In this document: piece after piece, positions 39,301-51,101 of the stretch
Position numbering within the stretch: the first letter of the stretch is position 1
Layout: each line of letters opens with the position of its first letter
Assembly (NCBI GenBank): GCA_028564675.1
Contig: JAOVVO010000202.1
Location: forward strand, 52,019-116,018
Length of the DNA stretch: 64,000 nt
Reading direction: 5' to 3'
Origin: Onchocerca lupi
Lineage: Eukaryota; Nematoda; Chromadorea; Rhabditida; Onchocercidae
Notes under the pieces: generated by a model
Told to the model about the DNA's origin: nothing
Databases searched by the model: none
Seen by the model: the letters and a program-made list of their open reading frames with translations, nothing else
Translations under genes and position numbers: made by a program

Positions 39301-39417
39301 CTCCTTTCGAAACGAAAAATTTTTCAGGATCTTCCTGTCACAAACTGGGCTGCTAAAGCAGAAGTTTGGAAATCAGCTATAATGCCGAAAAATATACCAT
39401 CTCTCATAAGAGAATAA
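36345..39417 (+). CDS. ZC3HC1/NIPA-like C3HC zinc finger protein
   Basis: Predicted nuclear C3HC-type zinc finger protein. The human relative NIPA/ZC3HC1 is known as an F-box-like ubiquitin ligase adaptor and as a nuclear basket component. The N-terminal exon (KKEDELTRLKRNASKLLQQA) splices with LSTNGRCRSACDQLDARVRK. The exon from about 36895 has the C3HC core (FASHGWICVSSDMVHCEACG). The next exon (about 37318-37438) continues with MITMKHYVTCPY. An exon at about 38550-38676 (KKLDLKQIKVDIPG) and one at about 39044-39231 carry the second half (CIYCNRTVGLWLL, HHNWCTFASD). The last exon begins near 39329 and ends at TAA 39415-39417. The large intron between 37439 and 38549 contains nothing I recognise. 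The family call rests on the zinc-binding C/H spacing and the downstream second CxxC module. Exact exon limits are approximate. Confidence 0.8.
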
Positions 39418-39940
39418 AAAAGTGCACAAGTCCCGTTACGAAGAACAAGCTCAGCAGTTCCATTTCCCAAGCTTCTTATATGACTATTATTTCTTGTTTC
39501 AAATTAATTCGCTAGAAATTGTTACTTTTATGTGCTAATTAAAATGATCTTTACATCATCAATAATTGATTAACAGTGTTACATATACAAGTAAAAACAC
39601 AAACCACAAATAATTTGGTAAGCTGCCTAATTAGCCGAACCTGTAGAGTCGTCCAGTTATAATGCACATGGAATTATTTACAAATGATTTCTGGTTTTGA
39701 AAACAAAATGACTGAAGGCTTAAACACGCGATGAATTCGAAAATGTCTTATTTTGGACCTGAGACTATGCATCATTAGCACAGGATTACATTTCTGATCC
39801 ATCCTTTAAAAAAAAGAAAATGCTAGGGCTAATTTTTGAGAATACATCATAAATTTGTGGCCCATTTTCTTCAGAGCTATGGAGATGCATGAAAATAAAT
39901 GCCCTTTAATTTTGTCCAGAGCGTTTTTACAACTTATTTT
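39418..39940. other. Short convergent spacer
   Basis: About 520 bases between converging ZC3HC1-like and CTTNBP2NL-like genes. It is AT-rich, presumably 3' UTRs, with nothing further seen. Confidence 0.45.
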
Positions 39941-42900
39941 TTATGTGTCGTTCTTGTCATTTCGTGTAGCTACACCGAGGGCTTTGAAAATTGTACTACG
40001 TTTAGCAGTGCTAATTGGTTTCGATGGGATAGGCTTACGAGCCTGTGATCCAGTAATGACTCCATTTTTGCCGTTTCGTGGCAAAGAAGCGCTTCGCTTA
40101 CCTGAAATTCAGCTTTCACGTGCTTTGCAGGTGACGAACCTTCCTTAACTGGGATTCTTGATATCATCGAAATTCATATCATTTATAATGTCGAGTGAAA
40201 ATCACCTTCTCTTCTGATTTTTTACAAAACAGGGTTGAACTCATGTACCTGTGTTCATTGATTCGATCACTGCACCCAAATGCTCAATTTCCGGTTCAGC
40301 GGAGTACGTATTTTTCATTTTTTCGGACGGATCTGATGAGTTGGACATCCTCTCGCGACCACGCGATAACGAATGATTATTACTAGCGCGCATTGTTGAT
40401 AGTGTTATAGGTCGGGAAGTTGTAGAATGTTGCCCTTTCCTTAAAAACGAATGCTGAATATTAATTATGAAGATTTCGGAAAAGAGTTCGAACTCTCCGG
40501 TAAAGTAAAACTTAAAGTTCGAGACTGGATGAAACTCTATAGTTGAATTTACTAATATGCACTAAATGACAATTTCAAAAGACGAGAAGTGTTCGAAAAA
40601 GCTAACTTTGTGGGAGAAAGTGGAGTTGATAGTGTTGAGAGAGGAGATGATGCTCGAAGAGGAACACGGCTCTGAGGAATCCGATTACTCGCTGGAAAGG
40701 TCGAGGAAGTGGTAAGTCGAGGTCGCACTGGATGTCTCAAATCGCTGACTGCTGGAGATAAGCCTGGTTGATTTTTGGACGGCGAAAAAGCGTTTGAAAC
40801 ACCTTTATTTGCTACAACCACAGAACCATCGTCGGAAAATCGTAACTAAAGAAAAAATAAACTAGCAAATCTGCATGAAGAAAATCAACTAGCACTTGGT
40901 TAAATGATGTAATTTAAGAAAATCTCATTTCACATCCCAGATTGCTATCATGTTAATTTTTATCTAAATAAATGTAACAGAAGCTTCTCATTATTAAAGT
41001 AAAATTATATTAGTTAAAAGTCACATTTCAATATTAACAGTTGAATCACTGAGGAACAATTGCATTTACAAGATGACGATCAAAACGTTAAAATTCAGAA
41101 GAAATGCGCTTTGCAAATGCTCAGCAAGAAATGATCTCGAATTAATAATTTTATCAGAAACTATAATAAATGCCTACATTGTTTGCATAACTTCGCGTAT
41201 TAGCAAGTATATTAGTACGCATCAAGGACAAATCCTCTTCTTGATTTCTTGCAACCTGAAATCTAGTAAATGTGGACTTAAACGAGATGAAAAACTTTTA
41301 GTGGGCCGGTAAAAATTATTTTAAAAGCTGAAGTGACCTCTTTAAGGGACTGCACTTCGGAAAGAGCCGCATCCAAAGCTGTACGTAATTGGTCCCTTTC
41401 CGAGCGTAGAGCAGTCAGCTCCTTTCGCATCTCTGCAAGCAACACTGTTTCCTGAGTATAGGAAGAACCTGTAAACATGTTCAGTGTTGCACACAGAAAT
41501 GAAATCTTCCAAGAATAATGAATAAATTTAAAAATTAGAAGATTTATACCATTAGGAAAGACAACTTACCGCGACCATTCTGAACTTTCAACTCATGCAC
41601 TTCAAACAACATTTGTTTTCGTTCATTCACCAAGAATAATACCATCGACTTGTGACGTTCTTGTTCATCCCTCAACTTTTTTTCCAATCTTTCCACTTCT
41701 TTATGAGCTTTTTCGCCTTCTTTTTGCTCATACTCCAGCTGAAAGTGAATTTTGATACTTTGATAAAAAAGGAACCAATTAGATTTTGTCAAATGCTGAA
41801 CATGCGTTAAAAATTAGAAAAAATACTGTTGGATAACAGGATTTTTCCTTATCTTCTAAGTATTAGGTTGAATAACTAATCAGTTTAATATAAAAAAAGA
41901 ATAAATAAGATGTCCTAAAATCGTTCACTGTGTAGTCCAGTCTTCGAAAAACCTGAAACCATTGATCTGTGTATTAAGTAACTGGAATTCACCGAATTCA
42001 CATGGATTCTTATCGAATCCGCATAACAGATAATTCCATTTCTAGTTTTTCTAACTTAGCAAAAAGGAAAAAAATACAAGAAACAGTAAGAAAAATCTGA
42101 TACGAACAGATTATTTTCACTCGAATGAATAATATAGAATACTTCTGGATTTATAAAACGCACTTGCTGCCGAAGACGAGTTCGTTCATTTTCAAGAAGA
42201 ACACAAAGATCTTCGCCTTGTGCAGCATCTGCTGCCGAACGCTGCTTTTCCTCATCTAATTCTCGCAAAATGCGTGCATGTCGCTTCTCTGTAGCTGATA
42301 AGATCTAAAATCGCAACGATTAATGGATGAATGCAAATTTCTTCACACTTGGAAGAGCAGGGGAAGAAAAAATTTTATTAAAAAACAATTAAAAAGTAGA
42401 AGATATAAGCCTACATGGATATTATTATTCTTGGTTTTCTGACCTTTCATTCTGTATGAATTCTTTTTCAATGCTTTTGACAGAATCTGGTTCCACAATT
42501 AATTTTTTTCAACCTATCACTATTGTCAAAAAAACTTATACACTACTCATTGGCAAGAAAACTCATACTGATGAGGGGAGTTACTTTGCTTTTAATTTTC
42601 TGTTTGTTTCAAAATTTTTTTCTTATGCTTCGGAGACAGTGTTTGGTCAAAAAATAGGCTTATGAGTGAATAACAAAAGACCAAAGTACATATCATTACA
42701 TTTCTTAACTGGCGTTGTAATTCTTCATGCTTTTTAAATCTAAAATTGACCTGTTTAGAGCGATTATGACAACGCCGCTGCACAGTAATTAAGCGTTCCA
42801 GCTGCATCAATTGAGTTTCGTACATATGTCCAATTGCAGATTCGTCAACTTCATTTCCTTCATCCGCAAAACCGGAATCACGCTGCAAGGCTTTGATTGG

Positions 42901-43223
42901 ATCACTGCCAGCAAGTTGTCCATATTTGGCCTCATGCAATAATTGCTTCGCTTTTTCTGACTGAAGTTTTCGAAACCAATGATACTTGAATCCAGCAAAA
43001 AAAAATATTTGTTCAATAGCAAGAAAATAACTTGTACTCCAGCTACAGATATTCAGGAAACATCAATAATTATGGGAACTAAATAATAAAAGAAACTTAC
43101 CTTCAACGCAGCTATTACAATATCGCGAGCCTGGATTTCGCCTTCAAAATAAGCCAGAAGTCTCGAAAGTTCTTCAGTCGAAAAATTGTTTCGAGCCGGT
43201 TGTACAGATAACTCGTCATCCAT
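39941..43223 (-). CDS. CTTNBP2/CTTNBP2NL-type coiled-coil protein (cortactin-binding protein 2 N-terminal domain)
   Basis: Predicted cytoskeletal or STRIPAK-associated scaffold; vertebrate relatives bind cortactin and striatin-phosphatase complexes. Exons: 43223-43101, 42960-42751, 42729-42700, 42304-42164, 41738-41570, 41468-41338, 40845 to about 40555, about 40450-40250, and about 40105-39941. The N-terminus has the CortBP2 signature: STEELSRLLAYFEGEIQARD, then VIAALK and the AKYGQLAGSDPIKALQRDSG segment. A long heptad-rich coiled coil follows over about residues 80-260 (LEENERTRLRQQ-like heptads; HKEVERLEKKLRDEQERHKS, then MVLFLVNERKQM). The C-terminal part is Ser/Pro/Arg-rich and disordered (SSPLSTLSTPLSPTK, then GKRSASLPRNGKNG), ending at TAA 39943-39941. 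The junction between the 40845 exon and the next is not settled. An in-frame TAG right after the 40555 exon could be an alternative end. The start codon opens directly into the domain. Confidence 0.82.
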
Positions 43224-45618
43224 GAATTCAATTCATCAAAATTCATTAGTCATTTTTAGATCAAGAAAGAAAATCCTGTAATCTGTGACAAGCAAGCATA
43301 AAAATTTTTCTAGAATTAAACCATCTAAGAATGCATTAAATCATCTATTCGGTTATATGGACAAATCTCACAAATGAATCTAAGATGCTGAAATTCATTA
43401 ATCAATTTGTCGATTAGACTAAATTCATCATCTAGCTGAAAAGGATGCTTCCAGGAAACGAAATTAATCATAATGCATGTCAATATTTTATGAGCAAGAG
43501 TGAGTTAAACAGAAAAACATTGCACAGAACTGTGAAAAGATCTGAAAAAGCAACAGAATCAAAAAAAATAACTTATGCATATATGTAGAGAACTGAGCAA
43601 AAATGAAGTATAGAACTGAGAAAAATGAATATAAAAGCAGATAAAAAAAATGGACAAACCCATGAAAAGTTATACATTAAAAGTTCCAATGACAAGATTA
43701 CGAAACAACATTAATATATTTCTACTTTTTCTAAATTAAACTTTATTCAGAGGAAATGATTTTTGTTAACAGTGCAAAGAGACAAAGGTAAATGCAGGTA
43801 AACGGAAGCTAAATTATAAATGAATACAGAAGAATTAGCTTTTCCATGCTTGATTTAACACCCGTAGAATGTACTGTTTTTTTTCTTTGCTTATCAAAAG
43901 TTTCAAGAGAAGTTGTAATATCTCACAAATTTGATCTCTGTTTGATATCCAAAAATAATCGATCTATTTTTTATTTTTATTTCATCACTTTGCTGATTGC
44001 AATGGATGGTGAGATTCGAGAAGTGGACTACTGAATTATTAGAATAGTGAAGAAACTTTATAAAAATTAAGCACCAGCTTGATGCCATCTTCTATTCGAT
44101 CCACCACTTTTTAAATCACTACTGAATTTGTCCCTCTCGAAGCTTATTCTACATCGTTAATCTAATCTGTGCAACAGAATAAACAATCTTTCATTGATTA
44201 ATATATTACACTTTTCGAAATGATATTTGAGTCTTTCATTTATTCTCATCAGAATTACTGCTACTACCCATCCAATGGCTTATTGGATTCATGTTTGACT
44301 GACCTAGTAAGCATTCTTCGTCTACATCTTTTATCTGTGCATATTCTAAGACTTATTTCCTCAGGCACTGCCTGCAAGATCTCGAGTATTTTCATTGTCA
44401 ATTCGAAATCAACTCGAAATCACTAAATCATCAGATGTCTTCTATTTTATACTTTGCAAATTTCCAGCTTAATGAATTTTCAGTTACAGGTAATTCCAGA
44501 GAAGAGATGTGGAAGTAAACAAAAATATAACAAGTACTAATAAAAGTAGCACAACGATAAAAAATGCGTAATCATGGAAATATTCAGAAAGAAGGAAAGG
44601 AAAAAAAGACCAGTAAATCTACAAGCCTAACAGAGATTATTATTAACATAAACGAATCGAATTTAATTCTAAACAATTAATCCTAACAGTATAGTAATTA
44701 AGGTGTCATCTCTTCCCGCTGAGCAACTGCGGAGAAGCGCTAGTGTTTTATCCATCCTTATGGCACATAATATTTAAATCCATTCTTTATTACTTATTTA
44801 ATCGCTATTAATGACTATTTGTGCAAATGAAAAAAAAAAGAAAGAAAAATCATGCACAATAAGGACGCACCACTTTCTGAAAATTTGACAGGTGACTCAT
44901 GGGAAGCAGCCATCCCGTCATAATATTTGACAGCATTTCACGGATCATTAGATCATTGGTTTTACCTTGTGAGGAAATATGTTATTCACGGACGTTGCAT
45001 GCACCTCAACTACGAACTTAATTAGCCCGTCACACCCATAAAGCCAAACAGGACGTCTTCGCACCTCGTATCCGAAAGAGTCTCATCGCAAACCATTTCT
45101 GATTTGGGTCTCGGTGGTTCAATTCATATGTTTGGTGAAATTGGTGGGTTCGGTGGTATGTGGCGGAATAAATGCATTGATGATGGAACCAGTAGTGATG
45201 AACTATGCCCGTCAAGGAACAACAGACTTCCCTCTTACTATTTTCTTGCAATTCAGCTTAAATCTTGAATTGAACTGTTGGACGCCAAGCATCAGCATCA
45301 TATTTGTTTAACCAAAGTTTAAAAAAACTTGTCCAAAAGGATGGCTTGCTTCGATAACAGTGCACTTTTCTCTCCCCCCTCACTTGAATTTTTGAAAATT
45401 TGAACTACCAAGTCAGCATCATAGGTAAAAGACTGATACACTTCAAGAAGTACATGAAAAGTTGACTGTTTAAACTTTCAAGAACTGCATCTCTTGAAAA
45501 TGCTACAAGGAAGTTCTGATGTACTGGCAAGAAAGAAATGAATTTTATAAAATATTTTTAGCAAAAAATAACTATACTAATACTTGTGAATAGCGTAAAG
45601 ATAGCAACAGTACAGGAG
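43224..45618. other. Intergenic region between rab-28 and the CTTNBP2NL-like gene
   Basis: 2.4 kb, mostly AT-rich, with the probable promoter and leader of the CTTNBP2NL-like gene at the left and the rab-28 3' UTR at the right. A segment at 45030-45310 is less AT-rich and open on both strands for 65-73 codons, but neither product is recognised. No RNA gene was seen. Confidence 0.45.
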
Positions 45619-47282
45619 TTACATCACTGAGCAAACAGTCGTATTACGAGACTGATCAGCTCGCAACTGCTGCTGTGATGCTTTGGATTCTGCTTCCGTT
45701 CGTGTTGCAACGGAAGCTTTCACAACAATGATATCTCCCTCTGTATCGCTTTGCTCCAATGGGATTCCGAGGATTTCAGCAGCTGTTTTCCTGCAAATTT
45801 ATACGCAGATTTTCTGGTTAAAGAAACGTGATGTGTAGTACTTTGTAAGAATTTTTCATGTTCCAAATAGTTTGACATGAATATGTAATAAACAAAAACG
45901 AAGACCGCACGTCGAGTAATCAACATATGAATTCGTAATCTGAGTTGCAAAATCCATTTGTTGAACGAATTATAGTTGGTCAAAGTCATTCTTTTAATCG
46001 AGTAACTAAAATTTTGAAATTTACCTGAACATAAGGGTGACACTATCACCAGTTTTCGCTGATACGTAATAGCTGGACATTCCGTATTGCAATGCGAATT
46101 TGGTGTGCCTTTCAATGCGTACGACTCGACGATGTTCCAGATCTGTTTTATTTCCAACAAGCATAAGTACAACAGGCTAAAATATTCTAAGAATTTGAAC
46201 CTAAAACTGTTTCTAGTGACCTATAAAAAATCAGATATTGAAAATTCGATTAACACATTTAGTGGAAAGTTTCATAGAATGGAATCTAGTGAATGCTTCC
46301 ACGTATCTTTAATTTCGATTGTTTCGTGAATGTTGCAAATGAAAATGAATGGAATTTCTTTCATTTTATATAATTTTATTCCGAAATCTGTGCGGAAATA
46401 ATGTTACTTCAGACCGATTTATAATCAAAGTTAAAAAATCATGAACATTACATTTGGTTTTCTTGACTTTTGAAAAAGGCAAAAATCGAAGTTAAGCAAA
46501 TTGCATCAGGTAAATTTCGAGAGACAAATTTTTTTTGTATAAATTACTTTTTCCTGAGCTTTGGTAACTTGTTTGATGATATTAATCCAGTCTTCCAGAT
46601 TTTCAAAACTAGAGCTATTGGTAACATCGTAAACAACAACAGCGCCGTGTGCATCTTTAATGTATTTTTCAAGCATGGGACTTGCAATACTTTGTCCTCC
46701 AATGTCCCAAATCTATAAATTTATTAGTGATAGTACCAAAATATCCAAACGAAAAACTAATTTTTGCAAGAAAGACTTTGATATCGGATGATTTTAACAC
46801 TTTGTCGATATTAAATTGGGTTCAGTGACGACTTTAAATCCAGTTTAATTATGCATTAAAAAAGAAAACATGTGAAATATATTTACTTGCCTGCAGAAGG
46901 ACAGAAACATTGCCCGGCAGAGTCAACCTTCTGGTAAAGAAATCTAAACCGACAGTCTGCAAACATTTTGATCACAGGATCTACATCATACAGAACAAAG
47001 AACTCTTCGAAGTCGACGAAATAAAGACTAAACATCCAAAAAAAAAAAAAAAAAAATTCTGAATATTTTTTTAACTACGTAATCTGACAGATTGATCCTC
47101 GAAAAATTTTTAGGCATTCGATTAACGCTAAAAAACATGAGAAAGTTAAGAACCTGTTGATATTGTCGTCCGAAGTTATCCTGAGCAAATCGTACACAAA
47201 GTGATGTCTTGCCACTAGCGCCATCGCCACATACTACTATTTTGATAATTTTCTGAACCGGAGTTTCTTCATCCCACTCCAT
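45619..47282 (-). CDS. rab-28: RAB28 small GTPase
   Basis: Predicted Rab-like GTPase. C. elegans RAB-28 works with the BBSome at cilia of sensory neurons. Five exons: 47282-47154, 46956-46891, 46712-46548, 46176-46025 and 45790-45619, giving 227 residues. Nucleotide-binding motifs are intact: P-loop GDGASGKTS, switch II WDIGGQ, NKTD and the SAKTGDS base-contact loop. TVGLDFF and KTAAEILGIPL are RAB28-specific family stretches. The protein ends in CSVM, a CAAX-type prenylation box, as RAB28 does rather than the double-cysteine tail of ordinary Rabs. Intron 2 starts with GC (CAG/GCAAGT at 46890), and the frame only works with that donor. The start ATG opens at MEWDEE just ahead of the first beta strand. 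Confidence 0.95.
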
Positions 47283-49966
47283 TTCACCTTATGCGTTTGT
47301 TTTATCAGTTAGTGATATATTTGCATATTAAACATCAATATCTGGTAGCATTTGATTTAATGGAAGAGAGCCAACAAAACGAGAATGTAGAAATAAATAA
47401 ACCAAGAACCTAAAATTTTCTAATATCCAATGAAATCTTGGACGATTGATAATCTATGCTTATTCATCATTTTGGGACAATAGCGCCATTGCTAAAGCAA
47501 AAATAAGGGAGTAGAGCAGAAGCGAATGATATCTCAAACATAAAAGATGTGAAAGAATTTATACAATCGATGAATCTTATTAGAATCTAAATTAAAACAT
47601 TGAATTGATCCCTGCATGTACCCATGGTAACGGGATAGGCAGTGTTTGCACGCTCGTTTCATTGCCAATTGAAAATTTTTTATAGCTTGTAACTTAAGAA
47701 AACTTTTTAAGACTGTGAGCCTACTCCAAATAGCTTCATATATTGTTGGTCACATAATAACAAGCAGGAATATTGCGTCGCGTATGGTGTGGCTAGCTTT
47801 AGCGTGAAGGAGTTTTCCAAATTCCATTTGTTGCGATTTCTCTAGATATTTCAAGTGGTACACACTGGATAACAGCAGTAGTCCTTTTTGTTTACCCATG
47901 CATTGTACTTCCTATGCAGCCTTCGGAACCACTTTGCCATTAATTTACAATTGAAAAATATAGACTATAGCGGACGTTGGTATTAGTTTAGCCATGCCAG
48001 TTAACACTTCATTTCATAATTATGAATGACATAAAAATGTACATATCCTATTACTCCATTCGTATTCCACATAGTTATGAATGATCCTGCAGTTTGCAAG
48101 GATATTTTTTCATTAAAACCGAGAACAAACCTTATACTTCTTGCTTAGCTGAAGGTTCATGCCGGTTCTGCACTTACAGTTGTCGGAAACAAAGAAGACG
48201 GAATGAACAAATTTCGAAACTTCAAGCTCAACCTTCCCTGATAATACTGCATCTTCTCTTATCCATGTTTTCCCATTATCTCCAAAAATGTACAGTCTCG
48301 TCAAACAGGTCATTTCTCAATCATATCCCGTGCAACATCTCTGCAAATAGGCCTGAGTACACATTTATATTTAATATACACTATCGTTTCTTTTAATGTA
48401 TCGGTTTTCAGCGCGACTTCCACACATATATTCGTTTAAATTTATTTTCCAAATTCATACTGCTCAACATATTTCGATGCGTGCTGGCAAGAGATTGAAT
48501 CAATTTACGCAGCATTAAGATTATCTTGAAATGCGCACGGAATATTTGATTGCAGACTTTGCTTCGAATACTGTTTTTCATAATTTATTGTGGCATGAAA
48601 ATGTACCAATTAGCAATAAGCGATATTTTCCGAAAAATGGCAAATGACGGAAATATTGATTTTAATTAACTATACAAACAATAAATCAAGTTAGACACAA
48701 GAAAAAATGAAGATCAGAGAGCACGATCACAATAAAAAAGACCCGATAGAATTCAACAGAACTCGTCTTCAGTAATTCGTTTACATGGCATTTCATATAT
48801 ACAGCGCCAATCCAAGTTTCTTCTATCATAATGAGCATCTTCTGGAAGATCTGCTTTCAACTTTTCGCCTTGCTTAAACCCAAAGTTCATAAAGTATGAA
48901 AAGCACAATAACAATTCCAAAACAATATACATTACCCAGATCTAAGCAATTTTTATGTTCTCTTTAATAGTTTAAGCTATTCATTTCCAGAGAATTCTCC
49001 CGCTCAATTTTTTTGCAGTTTTTTTTTTCAAGAGGCAGTCGACGAAAAACAAAAAAAGGAATCCGATCAAGGTTCACAATGACCTGAAACTCTATTTGAA
49101 AACTACAGAAACTTGGAAGGATTCTGCAAAGCAAGATTTGCTCCCAATGGCCCATAGAAAAGTCACAAATATCTTACAATGCTTCAAAAACAGAACCAAA
49201 TTTCTTTTTTTTTTTTTTTCTTTGCCTTCAGCAGACAAAATAGAATGCTGATAATTTTAGTAAAGGAGAAACTAATCATTGACCAATTTGCAAGCACATG
49301 GAGAGTGACTCCCGCATAAGAATTAGTAAATTAAGAACAATATGATAATAAAACACATTAACTACGAACACTGCGCAAAATTCCTTTGCTCATCAAATCC
49401 AAAATTCCAAACCAAAAACTTGAGCATTAATATTTTAAAAAAAAAGAAAAAAAAAGAAAAACAATATTGAATAATACTATAAAGTAATTTAAGAAATTAC
49501 ACATACACACTTTGCCACTCATTTCTTGTCTGCCAGTAAAGAAAAAAAAAACCTGCACCCCTCAGGATATGAAAAATCTTAGAACATGTCAGCAGATGAA
49601 TTCAAAAAAGTGGTGGGAAAAATAGGAAAGAAGTAAAAGTATTAGTGTGAAAAAGAAGTATCATTCAAGTCATGATTGAAAATGAAAAATTAAAGGGGAA
49701 ACAAAACAAGCAGGTGAAAAAATGAGGTAGGATATGGAACAAATCGAATCAAATTTCTACTAAATAAAAAGCTGTATATAAACATTTCAGAATAAAGAAT
49801 ATATAGCGCTGCTTTTACGCTGAAACCATAAGTATGACCAGAGTTTCCCAGAAATTATTACCATTGAATGCAGAAAATGTAACAAGAGGAAAGTTAGAAA
49901 GAAAACATTCATAAAATTCATATAATTTAAACTTAAATTTCTAGAAGGCACATTTCTGATATCACA
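47283..49966. other. Intergenic region between FOXP 3' end and rab-28
   Basis: 2.7 kb, AT-rich. The right part is presumably FOXP 3' UTR and the left part the rab-28 promoter. Short A-runs occur (around 49437-49460 and 49541-49551). Only spurious open frames are present. No repeat family or RNA gene was recognised. Confidence 0.5.
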
Positions 49967-51004
49967 TTATGATTCCTCGCCGATCTCAAGATTTGGGCTG
50001 GATTTTTCTTCCTTAATGAACATCTGCAGTGAGCTGGGAGTAACATTCTCAGCAGCCAATACTTCTTGCTTGATATCACAAAGCAGCACTGCTTCTGGAT
50101 GATCGCTGGCTGCAATCATCATACTGGCGGCGGATGCTGCTGCTGCCGCTGTGGAAAGTAAACTTAACGGATTATCAGGTTTCGGTGTTGATGGTGTACT
50201 CCGTGACGTATGTGCACGTTGAGGTCGTCGTCGGTAAAATTCCGAATCATCCACTGTCCATACGGCACCTTTCACATTTTGCTCAACCCGTGCAAAACAT
50301 TTATGTAATGACAAGTTATGCCTTACTGCATTCTGCAAAATTCAAATAGAAATTTACGGAAAATTTTTAGTTTCACTGCTTTTTTATAGTGCTAAAGCAA
50401 ACGTCTACTGTATTTTTTATCTTTATTTCTTCTCAACTTTATCTTTCAAGTATAATCAAAGGACATGATTAACTATGTGACAATTTTCAAACGCAGATAA
50501 GTTCTTACACGAATTTGCATGAGTCTGGAACTGACAAATATCCAAATATCAGTGGAACAATTTATTGTTACCTAGATGTGGCCGTAAGTAGAAAACAACT
50601 GCTTCGATCTTATCTAGTCAGATCTTATTTCACAACTATAAGATCTGAAGCTATAAATTTTTTAAACCAGAAATTCATGATATATAGTAAAAATGAACCA
50701 TTACAGTATCACCTTCCAAGTTGCAGCGTTCCTTCGAAAATACGCAAACGTTTCCGTGAACCATTGATAAATTTCGTTAAGTGTTAATTGGCAATCCTTG
50801 GATTCCATGATGGCTTCGCGTATCAGAGATGCATATGTATATGGTGGACGCACATCATGAGTTCGATAAAATTCGCGATTACGTGCAATATCGGTTGAAA
50901 TATGTAAAACAACCTTGTCGTTGACTTTCCGTCGTGGTGTTGGAGTGGTACGATGATGATGTTGCTGGGATTGATGTTGTTGTTGTTGTTGTTGCTGTTG
51001 TTGC

Positions 51005-51101
<97 letters not shown>

